Assembly (NCBI RefSeq): GCF_958295425.1
Contig: NC_081151.1
Location: 17,304,659 to 17,368,658, forward strand
Origin: Solea solea
Taxonomy: Eukaryota; Chordata; Actinopteri; Pleuronectiformes; Soleidae
Direction of reading: 5' to 3'
DNA length: 64,000 nucleotides
Shown piece after piece: positions 22,892 through 34,430 of the stretch. A program made the position numbers and the translations under genes. Numbering within the stretch: position 1 is the stretch's first letter; every line of letters starts with the position of its first letter. The notes beneath the pieces were generated by a model. That model did no database searches, was not told the DNA's origin, and was given only the letters and a program-made list of their open reading frames with translations.

Positions 22892-23352
22892 TATGGAAGT
22901 AAATCTGTGCCATCTGAGTATGAATTCGAATTTCTAACACTGAATTTTTTTGCATCGCAATTAGACTTTGAATTTTAAAAACCATCAAATTTCAAGCACT
23001 GATTTTTTTGTTGCCTTTGATTTTTTTTCAAAGTTGAAATAAATTCAGTTGCAAACAATTCAGTAGCAAGAAATTCAGTTGCAAAAACGTCAGTCAATAT
23101 CCGGGTCACCAGAGAGAAGCAATCGATCCCTGTCTCAATTCATCCAACACCAACTTTTTTTTGCAACTGAATTTTTTGAGAGGTTGAATTTTTTTCAACT
23201 GAATTTATTTCAACTTTGAACAAAAATCTAAAGCAAAAAAAAATTTGTGCTTGAAATTTGATGTTTTTTAAAATTCAAAGTCTAATTTCTATGCAAAAAA
23301 AAAGTGTTAGAAATTCGAATTCAAACTCAGATGGCACAGATTTACTTCCATA
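22892..23352. mobile_element. 461-bp terminal-inverted-repeat element
   Basis: The left end TATGGAAGTAAATCTGTGCC is matched by GGCACAGATTTACTTCCATA at the right. The arms stay complementary for over 150 bp (AATTCGAATTTCTAACAC / GTGTTAGAAATTCGAATT). CTCCTG is duplicated at 22886-22891 and 23353-23358, a 6-bp target duplication. The middle holds repeated AATTCAGTTGCAA motifs. No protein is encoded. Confidence 0.7.
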
Positions 23353-23778
23353 CTCCTGCCAGCTCTTTTTTTCCCCCCTCAAATGTCTGTAATTTGGAGA
23401 CTCTGCTGCATTTGGGAACTGGGTCTAACCCACACACACACAGTCTCCCATTGCGTGTGTCACGTGGGAGCGCAAAACCATTTTCCTTCGTTCACAGATC
23501 CCAATTCTTCAGACATTTTCCAGAGTTCATGTCAGGAGAAATGGCTCGTGTTCACACAAATTCAAATTCTGGAGAACCCTCTTTGAATGTTAGCAGCAGA
23601 TTTTTTGCAGTTTATTCACCAGCTGTATATAAAAAGGGGCCAACCACAAAATAAAGAATCTACTGAACAGCCACTTGGGGGCAACTCAGGTGGATGCAAA
23701 AAGAACTGGAGGGCTACGACAAAAGGCTATTTGGTGGTGGCATAGGGGCAGAAATGGGAGGTAATGATGTAGAAATAC

Positions 23779-23785
<7 letters not shown>

Positions 23786-23816
<31 letters not shown>
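23786..23816. repeat. (AT)n microsatellite
   Basis: About 15 AT dinucleotides upstream of coq8a. Confidence 0.9.
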
Positions 23817-23822
<6 letters not shown>

Positions 23823-24254
23823 CTGTACTTGTTAACTTTTTACTTTTACTCCCAACATGCTAACAGAGATCTTGACTTTTTCACATCTTAGATTGTCAAA
23901 ACATAACTTCGCATGCAAGGCAGATGTACAGATTATTTATATTAAGGCCTCTAATCTCTACCTACACGGATTTTGACAGTACACAAAAGACATGGCGGAG
24001 AGGGTCAAGTCAACCATGAAGAGAAGACGAGCGGTGGCCCGGATGAAGAACGTGAACAACTAAACAAATTCAGAGAAGCAGGACACTTCCCACTCTGCAG
24101 GTTTGCCGAGTTAACAAAAGACTTAAAACTGTATTACGTAACTTTTAAATGTAAATCAAAATGTCTGTTGCGTTTGCATACCATTAAACAATGCTGGTTA
24201 TGCCCATCAGCTCCACAAACGTCTGACTGAAAAGTTTTGACGCGCACACAAAAA

Positions 24255-24335
24255 AAGTTGGCACCACCGAGTCGTCGTGCCATGTGGGCCCATTGCAGCA
24301 ACCCGGGTTCAATTCCACCCAACGCTATTTTTGGA
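24255..24335 (+). repeat. Possible tRNA-derived SINE remnant
   Basis: GTGGGCCCATTGCAGCAACCCGGGTTCAATTCCACC resembles a tRNA-type head with a B box (GGTTCAATTCC), but no intact A box or tail is visible. Confidence 0.3.
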
Positions 24336-25258
24336 AAACAGGTCCCGAGTGGGATAATCTGCATTTTTGTGCATACAACCAACATGCTACTGTAAAAAAC
24401 AATGTCAAAGGCCCACATTTCTCTATCTTGGAGTTTTATTTTCTTTCCTTAGTCGCCCTGGCTTGGTTCATTCCGTCTTCATTGTAATGTATATTTATTT
24501 AAACAAATATTTGTACACGGCGTACATGCTTTATGCCTCTCCATATATGGTGTATGTCTGTGTTGCAGTGGCAGGTACAGGCAGGGCATATGTACTATGG
24601 CGTTTAATGAGAGTTTTTGTGTGGATAAAGACATTTCTTGAAACAATGCCGTGTTTTACAATGAACAGCGATTAAGTTTATTTGCTGATACGGCGTCATT
24701 CAGGTCTGAAAGAAGAGTATGTTGCAGGATTTTCCAGGATCAAATTCAAGTGAATGTGCTGACACAGCTTAGGATGTGAGGACAACTTATAAGAGCGTCT
24801 TCGCCCATGGCGTCCACTAACAAAATTCTGATCATTGCAAACGAAAAGTGTATTTTCAAACAAATAAAATGCAATATTTTTGAATGATTAAATCGATATT
24901 TTATTTGCAATTTGTGTATGTTGATTTTGTGTTTCATTTTTGTTTGAATTTTTGAACTTGGATTTAGAAAATGTCTATTTTCTAACACTTTCAAGGGCCT
25001 TGAATTTTATTTTATTTTTTTAAATTCATAAACTCTCAAGGATTCCAAGGATCCGTGGCAACCCTGAAATAATGTACCATCGTTTCTGTTCATGCTTCAG
25101 GAACAGAGGCAGAATAACAACAACAAAAACAATCACAAAACGTTACGTACAGCAGCTTTAAGTATGTTTCGGAAGCCTGTGCTTTGTTTCACTTGGAGAA
25201 AAGAAGCTGAAGTGGTGCTTCTACTCTTTTAACAAAGGAGTGTGGACTTCTACTTCTA

Positions 25259-25314
25259 TTAAATTAAATTAAATTAAATTAAATTAAATTAAATTAAATT
25301 AAATTAAATTAAAA
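25259..25314. repeat. (AAATT)n pentanucleotide repeat
   Basis: About 11 perfect AAATT units. Confidence 0.95.
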
Positions 25315-25607
25315 GAAAATGTGAGTGCCTCTCTCATTTTTACGGGTGCCTAGGGTTCCAAAAACCCCGTGAAACGCCTCTGTCTCCGTGTAAATGGGAT
25401 AAAGCACAGCACCTCCACCACGACAATAAACCTCATCAGTCACAGATTAAATGTATAATATTAACTCGACTGGCGGTGAAAAATAGTCTGAAAACAAACT
25501 CTTTATTCAATAATAAAAAGTAGTAATTATTGTGAGACCAGTTCGAGGGTTAAATAAATAAATAAATGTGACAAAGAGGGAAGTGTAACTCGTTACTCAC
25601 CCACTGA

Positions 25608-25870
25608 AAAATCCTTATGCGATGAACATTTTCCAGCAGCTGCAGTAGCTTTTCCTCTTCGACTTATCTCCTCACTATTTCTCGCTGAAGCACACGCAGA
25701 CTCTGCCCGTTCAACGAAAACGACCCAGCGAGGTAAAGTTCAGCCGCTCCGGCCCCGGGTATCTATCAACAGAAGAGACGCCCGCACTGGGTGGACGTGA
25801 CACGCTGTCAGTGGCAGCGAAGCGCGGGAGTCCAGCGGTTGACGTGTCGACTTCAGGGCGGTCCCTGAAC
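25608..25870 (-). promoter_or_regulatory. Probable coq8a promoter and non-coding first exon
   Basis: The only GC- and CpG-rich patch upstream of the coq8a start exon. On the minus strand it ends in CAGTGG|GTGAGTAACG at 25608-25616, a near-consensus donor, and contains only a tiny upstream reading frame (ATGTTCATCGCATAA). Joined to the acceptor at 22361-22362 this would give a 5' UTR and then the Kozak ATG. The transcription start is not determined. Confidence 0.5.
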
Positions 25871-25871
25871 T

Positions 25872-25932
25872 GCACACACACACACACACACACATACATA
25901 CATACATACACACAACACACACACACACACGC
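25872..25932. repeat. (CA)n/(CATA)n compound microsatellite
   Basis: CA repeats interrupted by CATACATACATA, next to the CpG-rich coq8a promoter region. Confidence 0.9.
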
Positions 25933-25975
25933 TGCGTTCAAGAGCCAACCGACATTTCTCAAAAACAGCCACATG

Positions 25976-27217
25976 TTGAATTAGAGTAGTATTTCAGTTA
26001 TAATTTGTTTAAAAAAACAACCAAAAAATAGGTAATTGACAACATTTGCTACCATTAAGCTTTAAGGCTTTGAATCACAGATATCATTAAAAAAAATATA
26101 AAAAGTAAAACTAAGCTCCACTTTTATTCTGAAATGTATTTTTCAGATTAAGATTAACCCCAAAAATGTAAACTATTTGACTCTGAGTAAAATTGAAGTG
26201 GAACAAGTTGCAAAAATATGAGTTGAATCACCTAAATAACACATACTTAAAAAAACAACAACACTGAAATGTATTTAAGCCCCAAAAATATAAATGATCT
26301 GAGTAAAAGTGTAAGTGAATAACAGTTGCAAACTTTCATTTAAGGTTATCACTAAAAACTAAATGAATAAAAATAAGAAAATATGAACGTAACCTGGACT
26401 TAAAAACATAATCATTTAATCCAGAAAAGTAATTTCAGCTTCATAGATACCTAGAGCCGAGATTTCCTCGACTTCCTGTTCAAAACAAAGGAACAATATA
26501 AGCTTAGCCAGATGTTCCTAATAAATTGCTACCGGATCTTACAAGGGTATATATAGTTTGTATTTCAAACACCAGTACAACAATTACATCTTGTCACATG
26601 TCACAAGGAGTAGGCAGAAGTATAAACTTACTAACTTTATCCCATCACCAAATATTTACATACTGTATGTACAGTATTTCATACAATGTTCTTAATGTTC
26701 TCAGTACAACACAAGAATACATGTGCTTTAAACACTGTTCATACTTCTGCTTTGTTTATTCTCACTGCTGCTGTATTTAGTGAAGAAAACAGCTACAACA
26801 TGTTTTAAAACAAAGGTCAAAAACAATGAAACAATGATTTTGAGCTCATGAGTTTGCATTTAATACCTCATACAACTGTGAACTGTGACTGATCCAGGTC
26901 CGCGACAGTTTGACATTCATTAGCAGCTGTTTCGGAGTGGAACATGAATCACCATTTAATTATAAAGAGCAACAACATAGGAATTAATACTTATAGTGAC
27001 AGGGGAAATGACAAAGGTAATCGTATAACTGCTCTGCTTTGCTCAGTCCATATAAATATTTTATGAATTTACTCACAATGATACGTTAAAACAAGTTATC
27101 GCATGAATGTTGTCAGTGAGTAGCTGTTGTTACGTGACAGAGTGAACGGTTGGATGACTCACATGTAGCGTACATGGGGAAAATACAGCAGTCTTGTGTT
27201 CAAAATGTTATCTCATC
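25976..27217. other. Intergenic stretch between coq8a and tatdn3
   Basis: AT-rich, with short random open frames. No exon, RNA gene or recognisable repeat could be supported. Confidence 0.6.
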
Positions 27218-27223
27218 TTTATT
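27218..27223 (-). terminator. Candidate tatdn3 polyadenylation signal
   Basis: AATAAA on the minus strand (TTTATT on plus), about 75 bp downstream of the tatdn3 stop codon at 27298-27300. Confidence 0.55.
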
Positions 27224-27297
27224 TGTGTATGGATATTATGAATCTGTTTGTTTGTTGACATGACATGATTAAACAGACAGGAAGCTTTAAGGCCGCG

Positions 27298-30200
27298 TCA
27301 GGGTTTGATGACTGACTTTATCTTGGGGAAGAGTCGAAGGGCGTTCTGCGTCGTCACCTCCATCACCTTCTCCAGTGACACTCCTTTGATTTTACTGATG
27401 TACTCAGCAGAGATGGGGATGTTTTTGGGCTCATTTCTCACCTGCAGCAGTGACGGAAAACCGGAGCAAGAAAATTATAATTAGTCATTGAGAGCAAAAT
27501 CAGAGATGTGAGCCAGCTTTTACATCTCCTTTTATTTCGACTGTATATCACAACTGCACGTAAGCTTGAATTAAATATTTTATATTTTTTGACATCTTGT
27601 GATTTGCATTTATTTATTTAACCAGGTACAAACCCATTGAGATTGAAATCTCTTTTCCAAGACTCCTACAGATAAGTTATTATAGATTAATAAAAGCCAG
27701 TGTGTGTGTCTGCGTACACTCAGTGAAGGACAGTTCAGAGACTGTAAACATTTAGTCTAAGGACCCATATGCAGTACATCACCATAATCTAGTAACAGCA
27801 GAAAAGTTGCAGATACTAAAAGTGTTCTTGCTTTGCACGAGAAGCCGGATTTATTTCTGTGATAGGAACCAATCTTCACTCTAAGCTTAGTTACCAATTT
27901 GGCAATATGTGCTTTGAAGGAGAGCTCAAAGTCAATAGGAAAACCCAAGTATCGTATCAAAAACTTAAAATGAAATATTCAATTTGGATTTTAGAACATT
28001 CAATTAGGGGAAAAAAATGATCTCACCTGCTTTTCTGGACCCAAAGCAGGTGAATCCGTTTCCAGACATATGTTTTCTAATGGCAGTTGTTTTACAAGTT
28101 TCTGCTTCTTGGTAGAAAGCCCCCAAAACAAAACAAGAGAAACCATCACCAATCATTAACAGGTAATACAAATATAGGATAAGTTAAAATTCAGAGTATA
28201 TTTGACTTAAACAGATGCTCTGTTTTACCTGTTCACTCCGTACTATGGAAGGTGGAATTGAAAAGAAATATCCAGCCTTCACTCCCTCCATGGCAACAGA
28301 CGGTTTCCCATCAAAAGCGTGAAGCAGGGCTTTCTCGACACCTAGTGACAATTCAGGGGAACTGCAGTTTACTGCAGGGGTCATTTTTAGAAGAAAAAAT
28401 TAGAAACTAAACTAGACTGTGTACCTTGTTCTTTGAGAAGATGGATGGTCGGTCTCCCTGCCGACCGTGAATGAACATTTCTAGAAATAAAACATGAAGC
28501 AAATATTTCATGGAAGTTTGTTTGTGCTGCTAACATAATGCTATTCTTATTACATTCATTCATTCATTCATCTTCTACCGCTTTATCCTCCACATGAGAG
28601 TCGTGGGAGGTGCTGGTGCCAATCCCAGCTAACAAAGGGCAAAAAGCGAGGTACAAATAACGTAGAATTAAACGTAACGGCCCAAATAGAGACAAACAAC
28701 AGTTCACTGAAACCGGAGAACCCGGAGAAACCCCACGAACACACTTGGAGAACATGGGAACTCCATGCAGAAAGACCCTTGTTCTGACCTAGGTCTTCTT
28801 GCTTCAAAGGCAAGAAAGCTAACTACTCCACCAATCATGTGGCCTAATCGTACAACACACAAATACAAATGTATATGCACTTAATCTGCTTGTTCAATTC
28901 TATTAAGTGTATGAGTTATCTATCCATTGCTTTAATATCACGTATGACTTACAGAGGGAGATCCAGCTGCTTAGCTATCTGTGCTTGGCGAATGAGGACC
29001 TGCCTTTGACTGTCTTTATCAGTGTCATTGCTGACAAATCTGGGTGTAAAATCCAAACCAACCTTTAACAGAAAAAATGGGAAAAAGATTGAACTGAAAC
29101 ATAAAAGTACGATAAATAAAAGTCTGGACATAAAGTGCTATTTATGTCACCACAGAGAGGGATATTAGTGATATTACCTCCCCAATAGCCACAAGGTGGT
29201 CTTGGTATTTCTCTATGATGGGGAGAGCAGCATCGAGATCCTCCATAACAGACAGAAAAAAAACAACAGATTTTATTTATGATGACCACAGAAACCATAA
29301 ATAATAATATTTTTAATAATTATCTATTGTTTATGATATTAGAGGGAGTGATCACTTTTACATAATTGTGATGATTTTTTTGAAAAACACATAAAAATGA
29401 CTACTGTGTGTGCAAATCTGTGCAAAACAAATATGTTTTCCTCTGTCTGTAGAATGTGATGTGTAGATCAGGACAATATTTGATCTAAAAATTGTTTTTC
29501 TACACATTTTGGAAATTGTAGTCATTGTTCAGCCTGAACAAAAACATACCATTTAAAACTTACATTCTGGTGTTACTGAGTAATGTAGAAATCCAGGATT
29601 TGGGATATAAGGCCTGAGATATATAAATATAGTACACTTACAGTCAAGAGACCTTTGAATAATTGAAAAAAATTAAACTGAACCATCATGAACAGCATGG
29701 TTTTCCATAAACGGCAATAATGTATTTTATGCTATACTTTATATATAGCTTGTGGAGTATGTTTGTAGTGTATGTGATTATATTTTTATTTTATCCATTA
29801 TATTTTGACTCCACATGTGAAGTCAATAAATGTGTCTATTTTTCTACACCTGGTCATCAGGGAACAGAAGCTACATATTGGTTGAAAAAACCCTTTAAAG
29901 TCAAACCTACCTGGAGAGAAGCACCTCTCTGTTGCTCTGGGGAAACTTCTTGAACTGGATGGACTCCTAAGCAGGGGAAAATAAAACCTGGAAACCTGTG
30001 AACAGGGTTGTTGTTTTTTGTTTTTTTTTTTCAAAAAAGGATCATAACACACATAATAAATCGAAATTTCATCAAGTCTCTCATGACACTGCAGTTACCT
30101 GTGTGACAATGAAATAATCTTTTCAAATTCCCCTGCATGTTCTGCCACAGCTAAGAGCGCCAACAGTCCGGCCTGAGGGGGGGAAAAAAAGCAAATAATT

Positions 30201-31194
30201 TAAATCTGATACATACAATAATGAAAGTGTTATGAATATGTTTATAGCTGGGACATTTCACCTGTTTGGAACGTTCAATCACATCCTCCAAGTCCTGACA
30301 ATGACAAGAGAACAAGTAAAGAGAAATTAAATAAATTAGATGGACAGATGTTAGATTAAAACCTTACATCACTAAAATACTGTTAAATAAATAAATACAA
30401 ATAAAATAAAAAAACAACAAGCACACATCATGATTATCTTGACCAAAATAATTGCGATTCATGATATTATCGTGATGACTGAAAAAAATTAGGTGCAACC
30501 TTCTGTCTTTTTTTTGGTGAAAAATGATTTAATAAGATCACAGAAGATGAATGAATGAATAATAAGGCCCATGAGGAAAGATGCAGCTCCCTTAGGTAAA
30601 TTAAGAAATATAGATCACAAGCACTGTATGCTGGTGAGTTAGACAGGATTTTCAAGTCACTCACGTGAAATACTGACGTTTTTCTTCATTCATGACGATT
30701 ATGATATTGCAAAAATATGATTTATTGTCTCATCACTAAAGACTACAGTATAACTTAAAGGTTGTTACACTTTAGGCAATACAACTACAGCAACAGAACG
30801 TTACTAAAAAGGGCTAAAAGTTAAGTGATTCAAAGTAAGGTTAATATAACAACAGAATAGATTACAACGACTCAACAACAGTCTCGCTCGATTAAAAGAT
30901 AGACTGAACGAAAAAAAGGTCAGGTTAAAATGAAAGGGACAAAAAGAGAAAATAAAAGACCTACAAATGAATAAAGACAGTCTAAAATGATTACAACATA
31001 AACTTAATGTCTAACAGAAAAGACTAAACGACTAAAAGACAGGCTTAACGACCGTTAAGACTAAAACATACGTTCAAAGTATACTTCGTAAGATATTTAA
31101 AAGAATATAACATGTATTTGTATTTCTTAAAAAGTCGAACCTTGTCAAAATCCCCCGCGGAGATGTGACAATGACAGTCAATGTAGCCCTGCAT
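27298..31194 (-). CDS. tatdn3: TatD-type metal-dependent hydrolase TATDN3
   Basis: TatD-family proteins are metal-dependent hydrolases, usually deoxyribonucleases, with a TIM-barrel amidohydrolase fold. Minus-strand exons: 31194-31141, 30294-30262, 30172-30099, 29995-29911, 29240-29178, 29062-28953, 28480-28425, 28341-28229, 28101-28027, 27441-27298. Phases agree throughout and give 268 aa, against 274 in human. Metal-site residues expected of the family are all present: H8 and H10 in DCHCH, E103 in AIGE, H143 in VHSRSAG, H166 in LLHAFDG, D212 in LETDSPAL. The exon at 29911-29995 must use the acceptor CACAG, not the inner TTAG, to keep [10 protein letters not shown]. The start is the first in-frame ATG in what looks like an unspliced first exon; GGC could instead follow a splice at ATGCAG|GGC, which would move the start upstream. 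tatdn3 is head-to-head with fuca2 sequences. Confidence 0.92.
27760..27962 (-). mobile_element. Non-LTR retrotransposon reverse-transcriptase fossil
   Basis: Within a tatdn3 intron, in sense with the gene. The frame reads [18 protein letters not shown]..., then [16 protein letters not shown]..., then [12 protein letters not shown] and a stop. This pattern (YLGxxxDxxLSFxxHI, IGxxxRNKS, LDYGD) is the conserved C-terminal part of reverse transcriptase ORFs of LINE-type elements in fish. Only about 66 codons remain. Confidence 0.7.
28557..28850. repeat. Decayed common teleost dispersed repeat
   Basis: Starts with an ATTC tetranucleotide run and TCATCTTCTACCGCTTTATCC, passes through GTCGTGGGAGGTGCTGGTGCCAATCCCAGCT, and ends with GGAGAACATGGGAACTCCATGCAGAAAG...GACCTAGGTCTTCTTGC. 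This order matches a widespread fish repeat I have seen in many teleosts. It sits in a tatdn3 intron. Confidence 0.6.
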
Positions 31195-31440
31195 GTGGAC
31201 AAATACAGGTCACGTTATTGTAAAAACCAAAACAAACCGTCTTCCGGGATCAAGTCGACTACGCATGCGCACATCTGTGGGCGCGCGTGACATACAATGC
31301 GGCGTCGCCCGGGAGAGCGGCGTTTGCTGCGGCTTAACTCCAATAGCATGGAACTGCAGGCCCGCAGGAGACAGGACGGCGGCTGAGCCGTAAAAAACAT
31401 CCAACACCTCCAGCGGTAAACGTTTACTTCCTTTTGTCAG
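31195..31440. promoter_or_regulatory. Left copy of the tatdn3/fuca2 bidirectional promoter
   Basis: CpG-containing segment upstream of the tatdn3 start. ACTACGCATGCGCACATCTG at 31258-31277 contains a near-palindromic NRF1-type site (GCATGCGC). The whole segment is repeated at 34430-34675 next to intact fuca2, so it is the ancestral head-to-head promoter. On the minus strand it would drive tatdn3. Confidence 0.55.
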
Positions 31441-32530
31441 CAGCACGCATTCGTTTCATTAAGGTGGTAAATTTAGTCCCCCATTTTATCACGATTGTAG
31501 ATGGAAATGATTTATTAAACCACATACGATCAGCTCGGGTGATCACACATTCGAATTGAGTGTTTTTTCCAATAATTTAAACAAGCTTTCTGATTTTTCC
31601 AGCTTCTTAAATGTGAATATTTTCAATTTCAAATGAATCATTTTGGTTTTGGACATTGGAGAACATCATCACGTCCAGGTTTGGTAAAAACAAGTATTCG
31701 ATTAATCGAGAAAATAATCGACCAATTAAAAGTTGCATCCCTATTCGGATTATAAAATGTAGTTCCTTTAATGGGATTAGGTGAAAGTCTGGATTTGAGA
31801 GTTTAAAAAAAGCATATGGGATTTCATAAAAGTCAGAGAGAAGCAAATTCAAAAAACACAGCTTCAATAAAAAGTATTTCTTGTACCGTGTACAGGTCAA
31901 AATCTTAGTACATCATCTCTAATCTCTAATATTGTGTGTTTTTCATGATATTTTCTTTTGCAGGTATTACTGGCAGAAGAATAAACTACAGCAATATCTC
32001 AACTTCATGAGGAAAAATTATCCCCCTGACTGGATAAGTATCAAGACTTTTAATGCCAAAGAATGGACAGATATCTTTGCCTCATCTGGGGCAATTTTTT
32101 TTGTTGTTGTTTATTTAAAAGTACACAGTCTTCTCATATGTATACAATAAATCCCTCAGAGTTCACACTGTGGGGTTCAAAAGCCTCATGGAATTGGAAT
32201 GGAATACTTGGGTTAAAGAAGTAGGTGAAATTGGTCTTTCTTGACTCTTCAAATAAGCAATTCATTTATATCTTCCAGTCACAACTCCTGAATCGGTTAG
32301 TAAATACAAGATTGATTTTGTTTTAATTTGTTTTTCTCCACACATGTGACATCTGTTATTTTTTCTATATTATAGATTTATATTTTTACATTTGATTTCA
32401 TAATGTGGTAATGTTTATGTTTGAATGTGCTCAGGGAAAACATTGAAATAAAATGAATGATGATTTAAGGTCTAATGTTTGGGGTACGGACACACCGAAC
32501 ACTACAGCATCTCTGGGAACCATCCTGAGC
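31440..32530 (+). pseudogene. Gutted fuca2 duplicate pseudogene
   Basis: Collinear with the intact fuca2 downstream but with large internal deletions. Retained: the start of intron 1 (about 31445-31600 matching 34955-35090); an exon-2-like segment 31964-32094; the acceptor region and first 40 bp of exon 3 (about 32148-32200); part of intron 3 (about 32202-32334); and the 3' end with the same AATAAAATGAATGATG polyadenylation context (32447-32452). Missing: exon 1 with the signal peptide, most of exon 3 including the catalytic WSDG, and exons 4-7. The exon-2 remnant lost about 24 bp relative to fuca2 and its donor. Confidence 0.85.
31555..31745. repeat. Copy of the dispersed ATCGATTAATCG-type repeat
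   Basis: Inside intron 1 of the fuca2 pseudogene. It has the AGCTTCTTAAATGTGAATATTTTC block and ends ATTCGATTAATCGAGAAAATAATCGACC. A shorter remnant is at the matching place in intact fuca2 (about 35040-35160), so the insertion predates the duplication. Confidence 0.65.
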
Positions 32531-33090
32531 CTCAGAGACTCTCTCCATGAGAAACACAAGGAAAACTCATAAAAATATAAAATCTATATTTCCCTCTTTA
32601 CTAACATTTGTAAACCTCACACTCTGCTGCACCAAAGTCCATAGAGAAAATGATATATTTTTTTTTTCCTTGTGGGGACAGGAGCTGCTGGTCTACTGCT
32701 GCCTTTTTTTTTACATCTCTAATCTAATTGTGTCTAGCTTTTGTTTTCTTCCTTTTTTTTAAAAACATCTGTAAGGGAGGGGTTTGCCCGCTCTTACTCT
32801 GATTGGTTACTTTTGTTGCCGAGTAAGCAGTTTTGGGAAAATTTGGGCACTACCCAAACATGTGCAGGGTCAGCCTTACATTTGGGTGATTGCCAAATGG
32901 GTGATGTCCAAAACTTTGCAGGTGGCTGTCTTTACAGTAACACACGAACATGGCCTCCAAGTGAACCTTTCAGATGCTCTTATCTGCAGCACACCAACAT
33001 CGTGTAACAATACAAAAGCAGTTTACATTTATAAAGATATACAAAACAGAGACTGAAGACTGATTATCTCCAACATTAGTATAATATATG
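32530..33090. other. Spacer between duplicated units
   Basis: No coding sequence recognised. The stretch 32770-32960 has several CCAAA/TTTGG-containing short words but no clear repeat structure. Confidence 0.5.
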
Positions 33091-33092
33091 GC

Positions 33093-34430
33093 TGTGACGT
33101 TTCACTTGTTTGGAATGTTCAAACACTAACTAACTTGTCAGGACTAACTTATCTAAGTCCTGACAATGACAAGAGAACAAGTAAAGAGAAATGAAATAAA
33201 TAAGATGGACAGATTTAAACCTTATATATCACTAAGATATTGTATAATATATACCAATAATGTGTTAGTACATTATAAAGTAATATGACCGTGAACTAAA
33301 CACCCAAATGGTACTATACACGAAATGCAGGGAGAATAATGAATACAAATAATATCCTCTAATGGCCACACGGGGGCGCCTCAGACCGCATCATTACAAT
33401 GTAACGCAAAGCAACTGTAATAAAACATAAATATCGTCCGATGTAGAGCCCATCCGCGGTATAAAACACACAATCAAAACATAATTCTATGTCTAGGGCA
33501 CATATATAAGGTAGTTTGAACATATTAACCAGTCTGTGTTATTATATCTCACATTAACAATGTCGTGCGCCAGAGTAATTATCACAACATGGCGGCCGCA
33601 TAATCATCATCATCATAATCAACAACAGCGAGTATACACTTACTTCGCAATCACGCACAACGGACACAGTGCACTCAACAGGTAACTTAGCTGGCTTCGG
33701 GGTCACTCGGGACTACTCGGGTCTTTCCGGTGTTGTGGCGAGCAGGGAAGTTTGCACACTGGGCATGGGATGATTTTAAAAGTCTACGTCATGATTTTCC
33801 GGATCAAAATATTGAGCACCAAGCACTGTATGCTGGTGAGTTAGACAGGATTTTGACACATGTGAAGTCACACGTGAAATATTGATGTGTGTGAATTGTT
33901 TGGCCTTACTATGTACAGTGCCTTGAGACAATGTATGTTGTGATTTGGCACTATACAAATAAATTCAATTGAAATTGAACTGAACTTAAAGATTGTTGGC
34001 TAAAAGGGTTACAATACTACAGAAACAGAACATTAATAAAAAGAATAAAAGACAGGGTTACGGAACAAAAAGTTAGATTAAAAAAAACAACAGAATAGAT
34101 TAAAACGACTCAAAGACACTCTAAATGGACTATAAAAGATAACTAACTAAACGGAAAAAAAAAGAGGAATAAAATGACTAAGAGACTAAAATGAGAAAAA
34201 GACCTATTTCGAATTATTAAAGACAGTCTAAAATGATTACAACATAAACTTAAAATGTCTAACAGGTAAGACTCAACGACTGAAAGATAAACTAAAGTTT
34301 AAGAATGACTCAAACGCTCAATTATTCCTCGTAAGATATTTAAAAGAATAAAACATTTACTTGTATTTCTTACAAAGTCGCACCGTGTCAAAATCCCCAG
34401 CAGAGATGTTTTAATATTTGCATTTGGACA
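33093..34430 (-). pseudogene. Decayed duplicate of the tatdn3 5' region
   Basis: Parallel to 30249-31200 of the intact gene. 33093-33243 matches the exon 30262-30294 region and its flank, but the coding words are broken by an insertion (TCAAACACTAACTAACTTGTCAGG...). 33812-33890 and 33987-34385 match intron 1. 34387-34430 matches the start-codon exon, but the part encoding DCHCH is deleted or scrambled (GAGATGTTTTAATATTTGC in place of the His-Cys-His codons). No function as TATDN3 is possible. Confidence 0.8.
33587..33760 (-). promoter_or_regulatory. CpG-bearing patch with possible minus-strand non-coding exon
   Basis: Contains AACATGGCGGCCGC (YY1-like) and, on the minus strand, TGATTGCGAA|GTAAGTGTAT, a strong donor with exon end at 33644. 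It has no counterpart in the left duplicate. ATGs in it lead only to very short frames. It could be an alternative first exon of tatdn3 or of an unannotated RNA. Confidence 0.3.

Noticed and set aside
24000..24065. Possible short coding exon (MAERVKSTMKRRRAVARMKNVNN)
   Set aside because: Too short, no splice signals in frame, and located in repeat-rich DNA between coq8a exons; resemblance to any family is not convincing.
29911..29966. Shorter form of the tatdn3 exon using the inner TTAG acceptor
   Set aside because: It would lose [10 protein letters not shown], which matches the family, and leave the frame unjoined to exon 30099-30172; the CACAG acceptor at 29996-29997 restores both.
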